In this document: positions 5,494-7,339 of the stretch, piece after piece
Layout: each line of letters opens with the position of its first letter
Numbering within the stretch: the first letter of the stretch is position 1
DNA from: CAYFJO01 sp964343305
GTDB lineage: Bacteria > Planctomycetota > Planctomycetia > Pirellulales > Pirellulaceae
Length of the DNA: 7,339 nucleotides
Direction: 5' to 3'
NCBI GenBank assembly: GCA_964343305.1
Contig: CAYFJO010000516.1
Coordinates: 1 to 7,339, forward strand
The notes under the pieces: generated by a model
Databases searched by the model: none
What the model was told of the DNA's origin: nothing
Seen by the model: only the letters and a program-made list of their open reading frames with translations
Made by a program: the position numbers and the translations under genes

Positions 5494-7339
5494 AGTTGTT
5501 TCCATACTGGTCGGAAACCTTCGGGATCACGAGTTTGCCGCGGGCTTGGTCGCCCGTTTTGTAGTACGCGCCGTAGAAGTTGCTGTTGCAATCGATCCAG
5601 AGCGTGATCCTGCGAAGCTCCTCGGGCGTCAGCTTCACGTCGTGATGGCCTTTTTCTAAGAGGGCGAAGAGCTTCGATGCGCGAGCGCCGATCTGACCGG
5701 GAATCGAGTACGACGTCTTGTTACCTCGGATCGCTCCGTTACCGCCCTGCTTGTACCAGCCGAATTGATGGAGCGCGGCGTACGATTGCGACCAACCGTT
5801 GCTGGTGAACTTCTCACCGCTCAGGCTTGGCGCCTTCTCCTCTTTCTCATGACAGGCGACACACTTCTTGTCGAGCACGCCCTGCACGAGGATCGGGAAC
5901 GAGACGGGATTCGAGCCGCTCATCTCGGGCACGATCTTCGACGGCTCGCGACGCATCGCCAGTGGAACCGTGGGACGGGGCGCCAGTGAAACCGTGGGAC
6001 GGGGCGCCATCGCGCGATGCTTCGGCTCATGGCAGCCCTGGCAAGTCATCTGCTCGCCTCGGTGCACATACGTAGCGCTACGCATCGTCTGGACGGCCAA
6101 GCCTCGCTCGTCGAGCGCCTGGAAGTAGAACGGCAGACCGACGGGCGTCTCGAAGTAGACACTCCCATCGGACTCGACCGGCACCGTCCCCAAGACGCCT
6201 CGGGCCAGCGATTGCGAGGCAACTCCGATGCGCGGTGAATCGCGCATCGGCGTCGTTTTCGGAAACAGCTCCACGATCCGCAGCGACTCAATCTTCGTCC
6301 CCTCAGGCCAAGGTTGGTCCGCATCGTATACGTTCACGACGGAGACCGTCGCGCGAGGATCATCGTTATCGGTTCGATCTTCCGCCGCCTGCTTGGTCTT
6401 CGCTAAGATGTTCGGCGGAACGGGACGCGCGCGAACGGGAATCGGATCGAGGCACGGTACGTTCGGATCGCGATGGAGCAGCTCGCGGTTCCCGAAGCTG
6501 TCGACGAGGTAGAGCCCGAAGTGCTTGCCACCGCCATCGTAAACGCAGAGGTAGAAATCCTCGCTCAAAGGCCAAGGCGTACTGTAACGCTGCGCCTTCG
6601 GATCGCGTTTGCGTCGCTCGGACTCGGGGAACGGCGTCTCGGGCGTGATCCGTTTCACTTGACTGTACGCTCGGTCATCGGGCACCTGGTGGTCGATCTG
6701 AATCAGCGGACCATAGTTTTGGCCATGGTGCGCTGTGGCGACGGCGATGTAGCGATGCGAGCCAGGAATCGCACGGCACGATTGCTCCGCCCAGGGGCGG
6801 CTGTTGCGGCTTATCGGGTAGTTGCCATGGTAGCTACGCGGGTCGCGACCATCGGGATACGCGAGCCAGATATGATGCGCCGCGTCCGAGTCGCGATCGA
6901 CATAATCCCACCGGCTATAGACGATCATCCCCGCGTTGTCGACGCTCGGGTGCCATTCGTTCGTCTCGTGGTAGCTGAGCGGAATGATGTCGCTTCCATC
7001 CGCTCTCATGCTGTATAGCGTGTACGTAGGCACAGGCCGCGGATGACATCGGCCATAGCCGCCTCGACGCTCCGAGATGAAAGCGATCCGACCATTCGGC
7101 AGGAAGCACGGATCGAAGTCGTTGTGCTTGCCGTCGGTCAGTTGCGTTAAACGCTTCGTCTTTAGATCGAACGAGAAGATATGGAACGCGGCGTCTTCGG
7201 TCCAGAGTTCGTTGTAGCAATCTTTTCGGATCGTCGGCCACTTGCCATGAAGATCGGCGGGTGCAGTCGCTTGCGTCCAGGCAAACAGGGCCGTCCGTCC
7301 GTCGAAGCTCAGCTCGAGTGAGAGGAACGATCCGCCCTC
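5492..7339 (-). CDS. HzsA-like diheme beta-propeller protein, 5' end outside window
   Basis: A second member of the same family as the protein at 589-4140, with 615 residues in the window. The frame is open to the window edge and already reads propeller sequence there (LSFDGRTALFAW, then LTDGKHNDFDPCFLPNGRIA and GRCH at 96-99), so the GTG at 7033 is internal and the true start lies outside. Shared landmarks with the paralog include RADGSDI/WHPSVDNAGMIVYSRW, ITPETPFPE, LSEDFYL, GLYLVDSFG and VLGTVPVESDGSV. Heme sites are CQGCH (6029-6043) and CVACH (5849-5863), the latter in a cytochrome c-like domain ending in LWIDCNSNFYGAY. It lacks the paralog's roughly 130-residue tail. An 8-residue duplication follows the first heme site. 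The stop codon lies on the edge of the repeat, so the last residues may not be original. The reaction is unknown; export is expected because both hemes would be attached outside the cytoplasm. Confidence 0.88.
   Translation of the reverse strand, partial: EGGSFLSLELSFDGRTALFAWTQATAPADLHGKWPTIRKDCYNELWTEDAAFHIFSFDLKTKRLTQLTDGKHNDFDPCFLPNGRIAFISERRGGYGRCHPRPVPTYTLYSMRADGSDIIPLSYHETNEWHPSVDNAGMIVYSRWDYVDRDSDAAHHIWLAYPDGRDPRSYHGNYPISRNSRPWAEQSCRAIPGSHRYIAVATAHHGQNYGPLIQIDHQVPDDRAYSQVKRITPETPFPESERRKRDPKAQRYSTPWPLSEDFYLCVYDGGGKHFGLYLVDSFGNRELLHRDPNVPCLDPIPVRARPVPPNILAKTKQAAEDRTDNDDPRATVSVVNVYDADQPWPEGTKIESLRIVELFPKTTPMRDSPRIGVASQSLARGVLGTVPVESDGSVYFETPVGLPFYFQALDERGLAVQTMRSATYVHRGEQMTCQGCHEPKHRAMAPRPTVSLAPRPTVPLAMRREPSKIVPEMSGSNPVSFPILVQGVLDKKCVACHEKEEKAPSLSGEKFTSNGWSQSYAALHQFGWYKQGGNGAIRGNKTSYSIPGQIGARASKLFALLEKGHHDVKLTPEELRRITLWIDCNSNFYGAYYKTGDQARGKLVIPKVSDQYGNN
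5959..6006 (-). repeat. 24-bp tandem duplication inside the HzsA-like gene
   Basis: Two head-to-tail 24-base units, 5959-5982 and 5983-6006, differ at one base. They keep frame and encode APRPTVPL and APRPTVSL, a Pro-rich linker just after the first heme site. The length of such a linker is likely to vary between relatives. Confidence 0.8.

Noticed and set aside
7031..7033. GTG as start of the second HzsA-like gene
   Set aside because: The same frame continues to the window edge with clear propeller sequence and the GRCH motif upstream, so this codon is internal.
589..7339. Hydrazine synthase, hence an anammox genome
   Set aside because: Related fold and heme layout only; no HzsB/HzsC genes are present and the Tyr expected after the first heme motif is not seen.

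Overview
The window looks like planctomycete DNA, or DNA from a close relative in the PVC group. The evidence is a formylglycine-type sulfatase next to large secreted proteins that join a beta-propeller to two c-type heme sites and resemble the alpha subunit of hydrazine synthase (HzsA). This assignment rests on gene content only. Nothing here shows that the organism is an anammox bacterium.

Layout, left to right. Positions 1-54 are an incomplete copy of a palindromic REP-like repeat, cut by the window edge. It abuts the broken end of a minus-strand sulfatase gene (about 68-552) that also has a frameshift in its signal-peptide region. Twenty-seven or more bases upstream of it on the minus strand ends a complete 1183-residue HzsA-like diheme propeller gene (589-4140). 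The two probably formed one transcript, read from a promoter near 4347-4356. Positions 4141-4963 hold no convincing gene but are rich in inverted repeats: a promoter with a dyad around its -10 box, a leader hairpin, several compact hairpins, a 134-bp element with 22-bp inverted ends, and a minus-strand terminator with no visible gene. A plus-strand RhuM-family gene starts at 4964 and loses its 3' half at the second repeat copy (5417-5493). Directly behind that copy, on the minus strand, is the 3' part of a second HzsA-like diheme propeller gene (5492-7339), whose start lies beyond the window.

How it fits together. The two propeller-heme proteins are diverged paralogs. Both are expected to act in the periplasm or at the cell surface, and one is coupled to a sulfatase, which suggests a link to extracytoplasmic substrate processing (inference). 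The two repeat copies share 54 identical bases in direct orientation, and each lies exactly where a gene is broken. At 5417-5493 the missing half of rhuM does not resume after the repeat; a different gene begins. The repeat therefore marks a rearrangement junction (or an assembly join) rather than a simple insertion.
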